DNA of 7,914 nt from Verrucomicrobiota bacterium (GCA_019236035.1 JAFAJU010000141.1:1-7914); one strand, 5' to 3'; shown: positions 1-6,857, counted from the stretch's first letter. Numbers and translations are program-made. The notes: generated from the letters alone by a model not told the origin.

Positions 1-249
1 ACCGCTCGTCAGCATGCGGATGCAATTAACAAAGCCATGAATGAAGTGCGGAAATTGCTGCCGAACATCGGTTCGTATGTGTCGGAGTCAAATTTCTTTG
101 ACGAGGCATGGCGAGAATCCTTTTGGGGTTCGAACTACGCACGGCTGCTCGCAGTGAAGGACAAGTATGATCCGGATGGCCTTTTTTTCGTGCATCATGG
201 AGTGGGCAGCGAACGCTGGATCGCCGATGGGTTCACGAGATTGACGTGA
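1..249 (+). CDS. FAD-linked oxidoreductase, C-terminal fragment (berberine-bridge-like domain)
   Basis: Frame 1 is open from the first base to the TGA at 247-249, giving the last 82 residues of a protein whose start lies outside the window. The end of the fragment contains NYARLLAVKDKYDPDGLFF followed by HHGVGSERW. This is the typical C-terminal BBE (berberine bridge enzyme-like) signature of FAD-binding PCMH/FAD_binding_4 oxidoreductases, where the Asn-Tyr and Tyr-Asp-Pro motifs pack near the flavin and substrate site. Family knowledge says such enzymes oxidise alcohols, sugars or similar substrates using bicovalent or monocovalent FAD, but the flavin-attachment region is missing here, so no substrate can be given. 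The gene is convergent with the YciI-family gene, and a palindromic cassette starts about 20 nt after its stop. Confidence 0.8.
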   Translation, partial: TARQHADAINKAMNEVRKLLPNIGSYVSESNFFDEAWRESFWGSNYARLLAVKDKYDPDGLFFVHHGVGSERWIADGFTRLT

Positions 250-267
250 CCATTGTGGCATGGGCGT

Positions 268-393
268 CGCGCCCGTAATGAGCTCATTGCGGGCTAGAAA
301 AGCAGCAGAATAGTCCGGCATAGCCGGAGGATTCTGCTGCCTGAGCCTGCATCGCTCACAAATCTCTGAAGATTTGTGAGCGATGCAGGCTAG
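268..393. repeat. Palindromic cassette copy 1 (modules A-B-C)
   Basis: Three palindromes lie in a row between two convergent genes. A1 (271-295) is a shortened version with GCCCGTAATGAG meeting CTCATTGCGGGC with no loop. B1 (302-340) has 10-bp outer arms GCAGCAGAAT/ATTCTGCTGC and an inner TCCGGC-ATA-GCCGGA hairpin. C1 (344-391) is a perfect 22-bp stem with a 4-nt CTGA loop, starting AGCCTGCATCGC and ending GCGATGCAGGCT. CTAG tetranucleotides stand at the edges of A1 (294-297) and C1 (390-393). B and C are separated by CTG, as in copy 4. Module D is absent. Related copies lie at 971-1045, 3183-3397 (inverted) and 7571-7800. Confidence 0.93.
298..340 (-). terminator. Probable intrinsic terminator of the YciI-family gene (module B1)
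   Basis: Read on the - strand, module B1 forms a stem of 10 outer pairs with an inner 6-bp GC-rich hairpin, and is followed directly by TTTT (complement of 298-301). It lies about 55 nt beyond the YciI-family stop codon, on that gene's strand. On the + strand no T-run follows, so it would act in one direction. The U-tract is short, so strength is uncertain. Confidence 0.55.
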
Positions 394-753
394 CTAGGGC
401 TCTTTCGGCAAGATAGGCCGTACTTCAATGGTGTGACCGTAGGCAAGACTGGGGTTTCCTTTTGCGATCTCGACCGCTTCTTCAAGGCTGTTCGCGTGAA
501 TGAACCATAAACCCGCGATCGCTTCCTTGGATTCCGCAAACGGGCCGTCCGTTGGCGCCGTTCTGCCGGTGATAACCCTGCCGTCAGGCGCAAGCCGGTG
601 CCCGCTCGTCATCTTTCCCTCTTTAACTAATCGGCCGAACCAGGCGTAGAATTGTTTGATCGCATTTTGTATATCTTCCGGAGAGAGGCTTTTGTCCCAA
701 CTAATGCCTCTGCAAAGCACTAGATATTCTGATTTAGCCGCCGGCGTGCCCAT
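394..753 (-). CDS. YciI-like / DGPF-domain family protein
   Basis: The 119-residue product is full length for the YCII-related (DGPF-domain) family, small alpha/beta proteins of the dimeric ferredoxin-like barrel type. The family-naming DGPF motif is at residues 69-72, followed by FAESKEAIAGLWFI and the helix SLEEAVEIAKGNP. The C-terminal strand reads GHTIEVRPI (residues 106-114). Members are often encoded next to ECF sigma factors or are annotated as PhnB/YciI-like; no sigma factor is visible here and the biochemical role is unknown. The ATG at 753 is the only reasonable start, because the conserved first strand (EYLVLCRG, residues 9-16) follows it closely. No strong Shine-Dalgarno is seen. 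The TAG stop at 394-396 is 2 nt from palindrome C1. Confidence 0.85.
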   Translation of the reverse strand: MGTPAAKSEYLVLCRGISWDKSLSPEDIQNAIKQFYAWFGRLVKEGKMTSGHRLAPDGRVITGRTAPTDGPFAESKEAIAGLWFIHANSLEEAVEIAKGNPSLAYGHTIEVRPILPKEP

Positions 754-970
754 AGGTGTGTGACGTGTTTGCGGGCCTTCTTTTACCCACCTATTCGACG
801 AACGAAACCGCGTGAACAGGACATTTTATAACGACCGTCGCTTTGGTAGTGAGAGCCGGGCCTGGAGAGTTTCGTGCCACGACCAGCTCACAAATCCCTA
901 AGCAGGCCCTCTCCGGATCACGCACCTCGCTTTTGGTTGCGGCTCCGCTGCGTTAGGAGCGATAACGGCT
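754..970. other. Intergenic spacer upstream of the YciI-family gene with degenerate repeat pieces
   Basis: No coding sequence is convincing here. GCTCACAAATC at 886-896 matches an inner part of module C and may be a decayed copy. An 18-nt sequence at 935-952 recurs near the xseA start. CGTTA-GGAGCGA-TAACG at 951-967 can form a small hairpin. On the - strand TATAAA (complement of 825-830) could be a -10 element for the YciI-family gene, but no matching -35 is present. Confidence 0.5.
935..952 (+). repeat. Dispersed 18-nt repeat, copy 1 (GGTTGCGGCTCCGCTGCG)
   Basis: This 18-mer differs at one base from 1810-1827 (GGTTGCGGCTACGCTGCG). It sits just upstream of truncated cassette copy 2. It may be a piece of another dispersed intergenic repeat; two copies alone do not define a family. 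Confidence 0.55.
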
Positions 971-1069
971 AGCCCGCAAAAATCACGCGATAGCCAGAGC
1001 CTGCATCGCTCAAAAATCTCTAAAGATTTGTGAGCGATGCAGGCTAGGGGTTTATGAGCGATGAACCCC
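971..1069. repeat. Palindromic cassette copy 2 (truncated A, C, plus extra hairpin)
   Basis: A2 keeps only one side of module A (AGCCCGCAAAAATCACGCGA, 971-990), preceded by CTAG at 969-972. Modules D and B are absent. C2 (998-1045) is the 48-nt palindrome with C to A at position 16 of the left arm and CTAA instead of CTGA in the loop; its right arm equals that of C1. It is followed at 1047-1069 by a further hairpin, GGGGTTTA/TGAACCCC (8 bp, one G-T) with loop TGAGCGA. The lipoprotein gene reads through this hairpin on the - strand and stops at 1044-1046 at the C2 edge. Confidence 0.88.
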
Positions 1070-1583
1070 AACGCTTCCACTCGGATCCAACCAGGGTCGC
1101 CGGGTGAATAGCCCGTTCCGCACCGATGACTCGCTCAATTTGATCCCCGCTCAAATGTGGATCGTGATTCGATTCGAGGACGACTGCGTGCACACCCGAC
1201 ATCGGGTCCATCATCTGGTTCGCCCAGACCATATCGTCCCCGCCTGGCGTTGCCAGCACGGGGAACTCGTGATTGTTGTCAGCCAGGTGAATATTTCCGT
1301 TGGCGGCGCGGTAGACCAGGATGGCGTGTTTGGGCAGGAGTCGGTCACCATCATAACATCGAACGATCATGATCCTGCTAGCAACTCCAGTTAACTTTTT
1401 TAACTGATACTGGGTCACCATGGTGTATCGCAAACAAACTCCCTTCGGAGGTGCACCAATTCGCGACCCGGCAGTGTAGGGGTACTGAATTATTCGATCG
1501 ACTTTATTGAAGCTAATCCCCTCCGTCCTACAACCGGTGAGGAAGATGCTCAGTAACGGTAGGAAAAAGAAGTGGGAGTACAT
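1044..1583 (-). CDS. Probable lipoprotein with transglutaminase / cysteine-peptidase-like core
   Basis: The 179-residue product begins with a hydrophobic signal segment (residues 5-17) ending in the lipobox LTGC, so Cys18 should be lipidated and the mature protein anchored to a membrane, facing the periplasm or outside. The body shows GVC (Cys50), KHAILVYRAANG (His86) and IHLADNN (Asp102). This order and spacing is like the Cys-His-Asp triad of bacterial transglutaminase-like cysteine proteinases, where a Cys is followed by HAVL and LDN-type strands. That family assignment is inferred from the motif pattern only; the substrate is unknown. A good Shine-Dalgarno supports the ATG at 1583. The gene is divergent from xseA. 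Its last eight residues (WGSSLINP) are encoded by the hairpin at 1047-1069 and the stop touches palindrome C2, so the tail may be repeat-derived. Confidence 0.72.
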   Translation of the reverse strand: MYSHFFFLPLLSIFLTGCRTEGISFNKVDRIIQYPYTAGSRIGAPPKGVCLRYTMVTQYQLKKLTGVASRIMIVRCYDGDRLLPKHAILVYRAANGNIHLADNNHEFPVLATPGGDDMVWANQMMDPMSGVHAVVLESNHDPHLSGDQIERVIGAERAIHPATLVGSEWKRWGSSLINP

Positions 1584-1589
1584 ACAGAG

Positions 1590-1594
1590 CTCCT
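1590..1594 (-). promoter_or_regulatory. Ribosome binding site (AGGAG) of the lipoprotein gene
   Basis: On the - strand AGGAG ends 6 nt before the ATG at 1583. It is the clearest Shine-Dalgarno in the window and fixes this start codon. Confidence 0.75.
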
Positions 1595-1809
1595 AAATTG
1601 ATTATGATGGATGACATCTGGTGCTCCAAATTTAGTACGGGATGTTAATTTCGGATTCCTCGATGGATAACGCTCTTTGTGCTGGGCTAGGCGTATTCCG
1701 AGCTGGAGATGATAGAACCCTGATATGTCGCTCGGGGTTTTCCCCGACGGAGCTATCGCGATCGGTGTCTAACGACGTTTAGTAGTCGACGGCGGCCGCA
1801 ACATGATTC

Positions 1810-1827
1810 GGTTGCGGCTACGCTGCG
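1810..1827 (+). repeat. Dispersed 18-nt repeat, copy 2 (GGTTGCGGCTACGCTGCG)
   Basis: It matches 935-952 at 17 of 18 bases. In the longest xseA reading frame it would encode part of an extra basic N-terminus that the family lacks, which argues that this stretch is non-coding. Confidence 0.55.
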
Positions 1828-1847
1828 GTATGGCTTTAGTTGCCAGC

Positions 1848-3218
1848 ATGGCCTCAATTCTTACCGTATCCGAACTCACCCGGGTCGTGCGCGAAGTTCT
1901 CGAGGGCCGCATCGGCGAGGTCTGGGTCGAAGGCGAAATTTCAAACTACCGGAAGCAATCGTCGGGACATCACTATTTCACGTTAAAGGATGACCGGGCC
2001 CAGCTTGCCTGCGTCATGTTCGCACGATCGTATGGCGCCCAGACCCGAATGTCGCTCGCTGACGGAATGCAAGTTCAAGTCTACGGACAGGTGACCGTCT
2101 ACGAAGCAAGAGGTCAATACCAGCTGATCGTCCGACTCTTACAGCCCAAAGGACAAGGGGTGCTCCAGGCGAAGTTCGAAGCCCTAAAGCAGAAGCTCCA
2201 AGCGGAAGGGCTTTTCGATCCAGATCGCAAACGGTCTCTGCCGAAGTTTCCCCGACGGGTGGCGCTGGTTACGTCCCCGACTGGGGCAGCCGTTCAGGAT
2301 ATGATCAACATCCTGCGGAGACGAAGTCCCTGGCTCTCGATTCTTATTTGCCCGGTGCGTGTCCAAGGGGAAGGCGCTGCGCTGGAGATTTCTAGGACGA
2401 TAGACTATGTCAGCTCCCGCGCGGCGGAATTGAAACTGGACGTGATGATTGTCGGTCGTGGCGGTGGTAATCTGGAAGATCTGTGGGAGTTTAACGAAGA
2501 GATCGTTGCACGAAGCATTTTTCGTTCGCGGATACCCGTGATCTCAGCTGTTGGCCACGAGATCGATTTTACGATTGCAGATTTTGTTGCTGACCGGAGG
2601 GCGCCGACACCGAGTGCGGCCGCCGAGATTGTTGCGCCAGACATCATTGCGCTGCAGAGTGAACTGATCTCACGGAGCTCGGCTCTGGATCGGTTGGTGC
2701 GTCAAGCGCTTGAGATCCGCCAGATCCGATTGCAGCGTCTGGCGGGTACACCACACCTTCGCGACCCGCGCCGGCTCATCTTTGAACGCCAACAACGCGT
2801 CGATCAATTGGAGATGCGCCTGGTCCAATTCGGCAAAAGTGTCTTCCAGCAACGCCGAGCGCGGATCGAAAGGATCCGCATTTTCCTTTCAGCGTTTCGC
2901 CCGGATCGATTGTTGCAGGCCAAGCGCGCGGAACTCGCGGCTTTAGGAATACGCCTTGGGCGGTCTTTGGCAGCAAACGTCGAATTTCGAAAAAATCGGG
3001 TTACGGAGCTGGCCAATGTCATTCGGTTGCTTGGTCCGCAGCAAACGTTGGAGCGCGGCTATTCCATTACGTTAGACGTGAAAGGGAACGTTATCCGATC
3101 GGTTCAGGACATGGCAACGGGTGACAGCATTCAAACGAAGCTTACAGACGGCACGGCGAAGTCGGTTGTGGAGGAAGTGGCTAGCCTGCATCGCTCAGAA
3201 ATCCTTAGAGATTTGTGA
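1848..3218 (+). CDS. xseA: Exodeoxyribonuclease VII large subunit
   Basis: This is the catalytic large subunit of exonuclease VII, a cytoplasmic single-strand DNA exonuclease that yields oligonucleotides and acts in repair. The 456-residue product is of normal family length. An N-terminal OB-fold carries TVSELTRVVREVLEG, VWVEGEISNYR and GHHYFTLKDD (residues 6-49). The catalytic domain shows RRVALVTSPTGAAVQDM (136-152), VGRGGGNLEDLWEFNEE (202-218) and the conserved AVGHEIDFT...ADRRAPTPSAAAE (234-260). ERGYS follows at 402-406. I chose the ATG at 1848 because the family begins a few residues before TVSELT; in-frame ATGs at 1803 and 1830 would add up to 15 residues, partly encoded by a dispersed repeat. 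No start has a strong Shine-Dalgarno. The last 11 residues are encoded by palindrome C3, which also gives the TGA stop. xseB is not adjacent. Confidence 0.95.
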   Translation: MASILTVSELTRVVREVLEGRIGEVWVEGEISNYRKQSSGHHYFTLKDDRAQLACVMFARSYGAQTRMSLADGMQVQVYGQVTVYEARGQYQLIVRLLQPKGQGVLQAKFEALKQKLQAEGLFDPDRKRSLPKFPRRVALVTSPTGAAVQDMINILRRRSPWLSILICPVRVQGEGAALEISRTIDYVSSRAAELKLDVMIVGRGGGNLEDLWEFNEEIVARSIFRSRIPVISAVGHEIDFTIADFVADRRAPTPSAAAEIVAPDIIALQSELISRSSALDRLVRQALEIRQIRLQRLAGTPHLRDPRRLIFERQQRVDQLEMRLVQFGKSVFQQRRARIERIRIFLSAFRPDRLLQAKRAELAALGIRLGRSLAANVEFRKNRVTELANVIRLLGPQQTLERGYSITLDVKGNVIRSVQDMATGDSIQTKLTDGTAKSVVEEVASLHRSEILRDL

Positions 3219-3397
3219 GCGATGCAGGCTGTGGCAGCGGAATCTCCGGCTACGCCGGACATACCCGCTGCTTTTTAGAGAGAAGACTTAAAAACGGTTT
3301 GTCTATTCATTTATGGCACAGGCGCGCAGCGCCTGCTTAAGAGCTTTCTAGCCCGCAATGAGCTCTTCGATTCGGCTTTAGCGTGATTTTGCGGGCT
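3183..3397. repeat. Palindromic cassette copy 3, inverted (modules C-B-D-A)
   Basis: Modules occur in the reverse order and orientation of copy 4. C3 (3183-3230) is the 48-nt palindrome with G at position 16 of the left arm and an altered loop. B3 (3234-3271) has arms GCAGCGG/CCGCTGC and inner TCCGGC-TAC-GCCGGA. D3 (3319-3335) is CAGGCGC-GCA-GCGCCTG. A3 (3350-3397) begins AGCCCGCAATGAGCTC and ends TTGCGGGCT. The stretch from D3 into A3 (AAGAGCTTTCTAGCCCGCAA) equals the reverse complement of the A4-D4 junction. CTAG marks 3181-3184, 3348-3351 and 3396-3399. The cassette fills the whole space between convergent xseA and glgB and overlaps both coding ends. Confidence 0.93.
3234..3276 (+). terminator. 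Probable intrinsic terminator of xseA (module B3)
   Basis: GCAGCGG (3234-3240) pairs with CCGCTGC (3265-3271), with an inner 6-bp GC hairpin, and TTTTT follows directly at 3272-3276. It begins 15 nt after the xseA stop. GC-rich stem plus immediate T5 is a standard rho-independent terminator layout. Confidence 0.7.
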
Positions 3398-5597
3398 AGC
3401 GATGCTCGTGCTTTTTGAATCCTATGGTGGTGAGCGGAGGCAAAGTCAAACAGAGGGAGTGGGAACGTCCTTGCCAGGAGATCGCTTCTGCGTGCATCCC
3501 GCCATAATTTCCGATATTGCCACCTCCGTAAACACCGGCGTCGGTGTTTAAGATCTCCTCGTACCATCCCTCACCGGGGGCACCAACACGGTAGGCGTGC
3601 CTTGGCACCGGGGTAGCATTCACCACAAACAGAATCGGCGGGCCCGACTCAGCCTTGCGCATAAACGTCAGAACGCTGTTGTCCGCGTCGTGAAAATCTA
3701 TCCATTCGAATCCGAGGTAACTGTCATCATTTTCCCAAAAGGCCGGCTCGCTCTGGTACAAGAAATTAAGATGTTGTACCAGGCGCCTGAGACCGTCATG
3801 CAGCGGGTATTGGAGCAGATGCCAATCGACGCTCTCGTCATGATTCCATTCCTTCCACTGCCCGATTTCGCCGCCCATAAATAGCAACTTTTTACCAGGG
3901 TGCGCGTACATCCAGGCGTAAAACATCCGGAGATTAGCGAATTTCTGCCAGGGATCGCCGGGCATCTTGTTCACCAGTGAACCCTTGCCGTGCACCACTT
4001 CGTCATGGCTCAAAACGAGAACAAAATGCTCATGGAAAGCGTAGATCATTGAAAATGTGACTTCCCCCTGGTGGAACCGGCGATGGATCGGTTCGCGACT
4101 CATGTAGAGCAGAAAATCGTGCATCCAGCCCATGTTCCACTTTAACCCGAATCCAAGGCCACCCAGATAAACCGGACGCGAGACCCCCGGCCAAGCGGTG
4201 GATTCCTCTGCGATGGTCATAATTCCTGGGAATCGCGCATAACAGACTTCGTTAAAGCGCTTCATAAACTCGATAGCGTCCAGATTCTCGCGCCCGCCAT
4301 GGACGTTGGGCACCCACTCACCAGGCTTACGGGAATAGTCCAGGTACAGCATTGACGCGACCGCGTCTACCCGCAACCCGTCGATGTGGTATTTGTCGAG
4401 CCAAAACAGGCCGTTGCCGACGAGGAAGTTACGGACCTCGTTTCGGCCGTAATTGAAGATCAATGTACCCCAGTCGCGGTGTTCGCCCTGACGTGGATCG
4501 GAGTGCTCGTAAAGGTGGGTTCCGTCGAATTGGGCAAGACCGTGCGCATCCTTCGGAAAATGGCCCGGAACCCAATCGACGATGACGCCGATCCCGTTCT
4601 CGTGGCAGCGGTCGACGAAATGCCTAAATTCATCCGGGTTCCCGAACCGGCTGGTTGGCGCGTAGTATCCGGTCACTTGGTATCCCCAGGACCCATCGAA
4701 CGGATGTTCAGCGACCGGCATGAGTTCGATATGCGTATAGCCGAGATCCTTTACGTACGGAATCAGGCGATCTGCTAACTCGATGTAGCTCAGGAATCGA
4801 TTACCTTCCTCGGGAACCCGGGCCCAGGATCCGAGATGGACCTCGTAGATGCTGACCGGCTCTTTGTGCCATTGCTTAGCCTTCCGCGTCTCGATCCATT
4901 GGTCGTCACTCCACTTGAACCGTTCGAGATTAAACACGAGCGAAGCGGTTTGGATCCCATGTTGGCCAAAGAAAGCGAGGGGATCACTTTTCAAAACAAC
5001 CTGACCAAAGCAATTCCGCAGCTCGAGCTTATAGTGGGTCCCTTCCACGATGCCTGGAATGAAAATCTCCCAGATCCCGGATTCGAGACGTTTCCGCATC
5101 GGGTGTGACCGGCCGTCCCAGCCGTTGAAGTCGCCCACGATGCTGACCCGTTGGGCGTTCGGTGCCCAGACGGCAAAAGTCGCACCGGCGTGTCCGTTAA
5201 TTTCGGTCAGATGAGCACCCAATTTTTCGTAGATCTCGAAATGGTTACCCTCCCGATAGAGGTACATGTCGAGGTCACCGAGAATCGGTCCGTAGGAATA
5301 TGGATCGCTGATTTGGAAGCTCTCTCCGGACCAAGTAGTGATCTGCAACAAATAATCAAAGGCCTCCGTGACATCGGTGAGCTGCGCCTCGAACAGGCCT
5401 TCATTGGCGATACGATTTGCCGGAAACTGGCGCTTTGGGTTGTTTCGGTCAACGATCGCCAATTCTTTGGCGTCGGGTCGAAAAGCGCGGACGACCCAAA
5501 GTCCATCGACCCTATGCAGGCCGAGGACGCCAAATGGGTCATCATGTTCAGCATTCAGGAGCCGATGGATATCGTGAGAGGCAAGCGTGGCATTCAT
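3396..5597 (-). CDS. glgB: 1,4-alpha-glucan branching enzyme
   Basis: GlgB cuts alpha-1,4 glucan chains and re-attaches them by alpha-1,6 links to make glycogen branches in the cytoplasm. The 733 residues match the long enterobacterial-type GlgB (728 in E. coli). Residues about 10-105 form the N1 domain (DPFGVLGLH at 20-28). A CBM48 domain follows at about 120-215 (FAVWAPNAQRVSIVGDFNGW). The GH13 barrel spans about 250-600 and a C-terminal beta domain runs to the end. The four GH13 regions are intact: DWVPGHFP (341-348), GLRVDAVASM with nucleophile Asp411, TIAEES with acid/base Glu464, and LSHDEVVHGKGS with His531-Asp532. The gene starts 2 nt after the glycosyltransferase stop, so both are probably one transcript. 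Neither glgA nor glgC is in the window. Its TAG stop (3396-3398) is formed by the CTAG at the edge of repeat module A3. Confidence 0.98.
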   Translation of the reverse strand: MNATLASHDIHRLLNAEHDDPFGVLGLHRVDGLWVVRAFRPDAKELAIVDRNNPKRQFPANRIANEGLFEAQLTDVTEAFDYLLQITTWSGESFQISDPYSYGPILGDLDMYLYREGNHFEIYEKLGAHLTEINGHAGATFAVWAPNAQRVSIVGDFNGWDGRSHPMRKRLESGIWEIFIPGIVEGTHYKLELRNCFGQVVLKSDPLAFFGQHGIQTASLVFNLERFKWSDDQWIETRKAKQWHKEPVSIYEVHLGSWARVPEEGNRFLSYIELADRLIPYVKDLGYTHIELMPVAEHPFDGSWGYQVTGYYAPTSRFGNPDEFRHFVDRCHENGIGVIVDWVPGHFPKDAHGLAQFDGTHLYEHSDPRQGEHRDWGTLIFNYGRNEVRNFLVGNGLFWLDKYHIDGLRVDAVASMLYLDYSRKPGEWVPNVHGGRENLDAIEFMKRFNEVCYARFPGIMTIAEESTAWPGVSRPVYLGGLGFGLKWNMGWMHDFLLYMSREPIHRRFHQGEVTFSMIYAFHEHFVLVLSHDEVVHGKGSLVNKMPGDPWQKFANLRMFYAWMYAHPGKKLLFMGGEIGQWKEWNHDESVDWHLLQYPLHDGLRRLVQHLNFLYQSEPAFWENDDSYLGFEWIDFHDADNSVLTFMRKAESGPPILFVVNATPVPRHAYRVGAPGEGWYEEILNTDAGVYGGGNIGNYGGMHAEAISWQGRSHSLCLTLPPLTTIGFKKHEHR

Positions 5598-5599
5598 AG

Positions 5600-6787
5600 T
5601 TAGTCCTGGAGGAAGGGTTCTATTTCATCAAGATAGAGCCGCTCTGCGGAGTAGTTGCGCAAAAGTCGTTTTCTGCTTTTGAAAATGTCGTTGGTTTCGA
5701 CCGCGTTACGAATCTTCTCTGCAATATTTCTGGGGGTGTCCCCTAGGTCAAACGATAGTGTGCCGGAAGGCGCAATTGATCTCAACGGTTCGATGTTTGA
5801 ACAAAACACCGGCAAACGATAGGCGGCGGCCTCAAGTAATGGCAGCCCGAAGCCTTCCTGTTTTGACGGGAATAGGATGGCGTCTGCGACCATGAAAAGG
5901 CTACGCAACTGCGTTTCATCAACAAAAAAAAGTTCGTTGACCCAGGCGACGGAGGCCTGGATCTGAAGCTCGGCGGCCAATTGCTTTAGTTTGACCAGAT
6001 ATTCGGCGCTGGAGCGGTTGTGGGGATCAAGAGCGCCCGAAATTAGCAAGCGCACCCGGGCGCCAATGTCCTGAAGCGCTTCAACGATCCGGAGAGCGAA
6101 CTCGACGTTCTTTCGCTCTAAAATGCGTGTTGGATAGAGGAGAATGATCGATGAGGCCAAGTCGTGTTGGACAAGGTTGGCTACCTCCGGAGTGATGGCG
6201 CAGGTGAAGGGGAAGTCCAGACCATTCGGAATGATGGCATCCGCCTCGGAGCCCGTTAGTCTTTTGAACTCCGCCGCACGAGATTCGGAGATGATCACAT
6301 ATTTCACCCTCTGGTGACGGTTTCGTATGAGGTCAAAGGTCTGGTCGCAGGGAATTTTGTAATACGGATTTACAGCCGCCAGATCGTGGGTCCAAGCGAT
6401 CGTTTTCCCGCTGTGCTTCGCAAAGGAGCTGAGCGCTTGGGTTGCGGCGAGATTGAACGGCATCGTGAACATGTTGTGGACGATCACCCGATCGAATCTA
6501 ATGAAAAATTGCGCGAACAGCTTTTGCAGTGCTTTCAGGAGACTGAAGTACGCTTGACCGGGTTGGCCCTGGTAGGCCTCCTGTTGAGCGGTCCTGACCG
6601 CCACGTCGCGAGAATCCAGTTCCGGAACAGCTACGGTCGGAATCTGTTTATCGAACGCGGTACCTTCGCCGCATAATATTGAGACTTGATGGCGATGCCG
6701 CGACATTAGCTGCGCATGTTGGCGGATCACAGTCTCCACGCCGCCGACGACTGGACAGGAAGAGTAGTGGACGATCGCGATTTTCAT
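5600..6787 (-). CDS. Glycosyltransferase family 4 (GT-B fold)
   Basis: The 395-residue product has the two Rossmann-like domains of GT4 retaining glycosyltransferases. The N-terminal strand MKIAIVHYSS leads to the GGVE turn (residues 15-18). The linker holds IPNG (186-189). The C-terminal, sugar-nucleotide-binding domain has YPTRILERKN (218-227, with Arg221 and Lys226 where the donor phosphates usually bind) and EGFGLPLLEAAAYRLPV, the EX7E motif with Glu311 and Glu319. It is not GlgA: the KXGGL start of glycogen synthase is absent. The neighbour glgB, 2 nt downstream, suggests a part in glucan or glycoside metabolism, but donor and acceptor cannot be told. I chose the ATG at 6787, which opens directly into the first strand; a GTG at 6820 would add 11 basic residues. 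Neither start has a clear Shine-Dalgarno. Confidence 0.9.
   Translation of the reverse strand: MKIAIVHYSSCPVVGGVETVIRQHAQLMSRHRHQVSILCGEGTAFDKQIPTVAVPELDSRDVAVRTAQQEAYQGQPGQAYFSLLKALQKLFAQFFIRFDRVIVHNMFTMPFNLAATQALSSFAKHSGKTIAWTHDLAAVNPYYKIPCDQTFDLIRNRHQRVKYVIISESRAAEFKRLTGSEADAIIPNGLDFPFTCAITPEVANLVQHDLASSIILLYPTRILERKNVEFALRIVEALQDIGARVRLLISGALDPHNRSSAEYLVKLKQLAAELQIQASVAWVNELFFVDETQLRSLFMVADAILFPSKQEGFGLPLLEAAAYRLPVFCSNIEPLRSIAPSGTLSFDLGDTPRNIAEKIRNAVETNDIFKSRKRLLRNYSAERLYLDEIEPFLQD
5604..5607 (-). promoter_or_regulatory. Ribosome binding site (AGGA) of glgB
   Basis: On the - strand AGGA lies 6 nt before the glgB ATG, inside the last codons of the upstream glycosyltransferase gene. This suggests translational coupling within the operon. 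Confidence 0.5.
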
Positions 6788-6857
6788 TACTGGCGTGACG
6801 CGTAGGCGCCTGATGATCACACAGAGTTGTCATGCGAAAGGCAATGAAGAATCTGGC

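Larger units (their letters stand above)
1584..1847. other. Divergent intergenic region between the lipoprotein gene and xseA
   Basis: It should hold promoters for both divergent genes, but no convincing sigma-70 pair was found. TCGGGG-TTTT-CCCCGA at 1732-1747 forms a 6-bp hairpin without a following T-run. The end of the region contains the second copy of the 18-nt dispersed repeat. The longest reading of the xseA frame starts at 1803 inside this region, but is not favoured (see xseA). Confidence 0.45.

Noticed and set aside
268..393. CRISPR array
   Set aside because: The repeats are long, different palindromes without regular unique spacers, are spread over the window, and no cas gene is present.
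825..830. TATAAA -10 element for the YciI-family gene
   Set aside because: No -35 element at suitable distance; a single hexamer occurs often by chance.
1104..1394. A 96-codon + strand open frame opposite the lipoprotein gene
   Set aside because: Antisense to a better-supported gene with a Shine-Dalgarno and signal peptide; no recognisable motif.
1601..1629. Promoter for the lipoprotein gene on the - strand (TTGGAG, 17 nt, CATAAT)
   Set aside because: The -35 matches only three of six bases and the start would fall on the Shine-Dalgarno, leaving almost no leader.
1732..1747. Intrinsic terminator upstream of xseA
   Set aside because: Only a 6-bp stem, the T-run is in the loop and none follows, and no gene ends there.
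5151..5603. A 150-codon + strand open frame opposite glgB
   Set aside because: Shadow of the glgB reading frame, which has all catalytic motifs.
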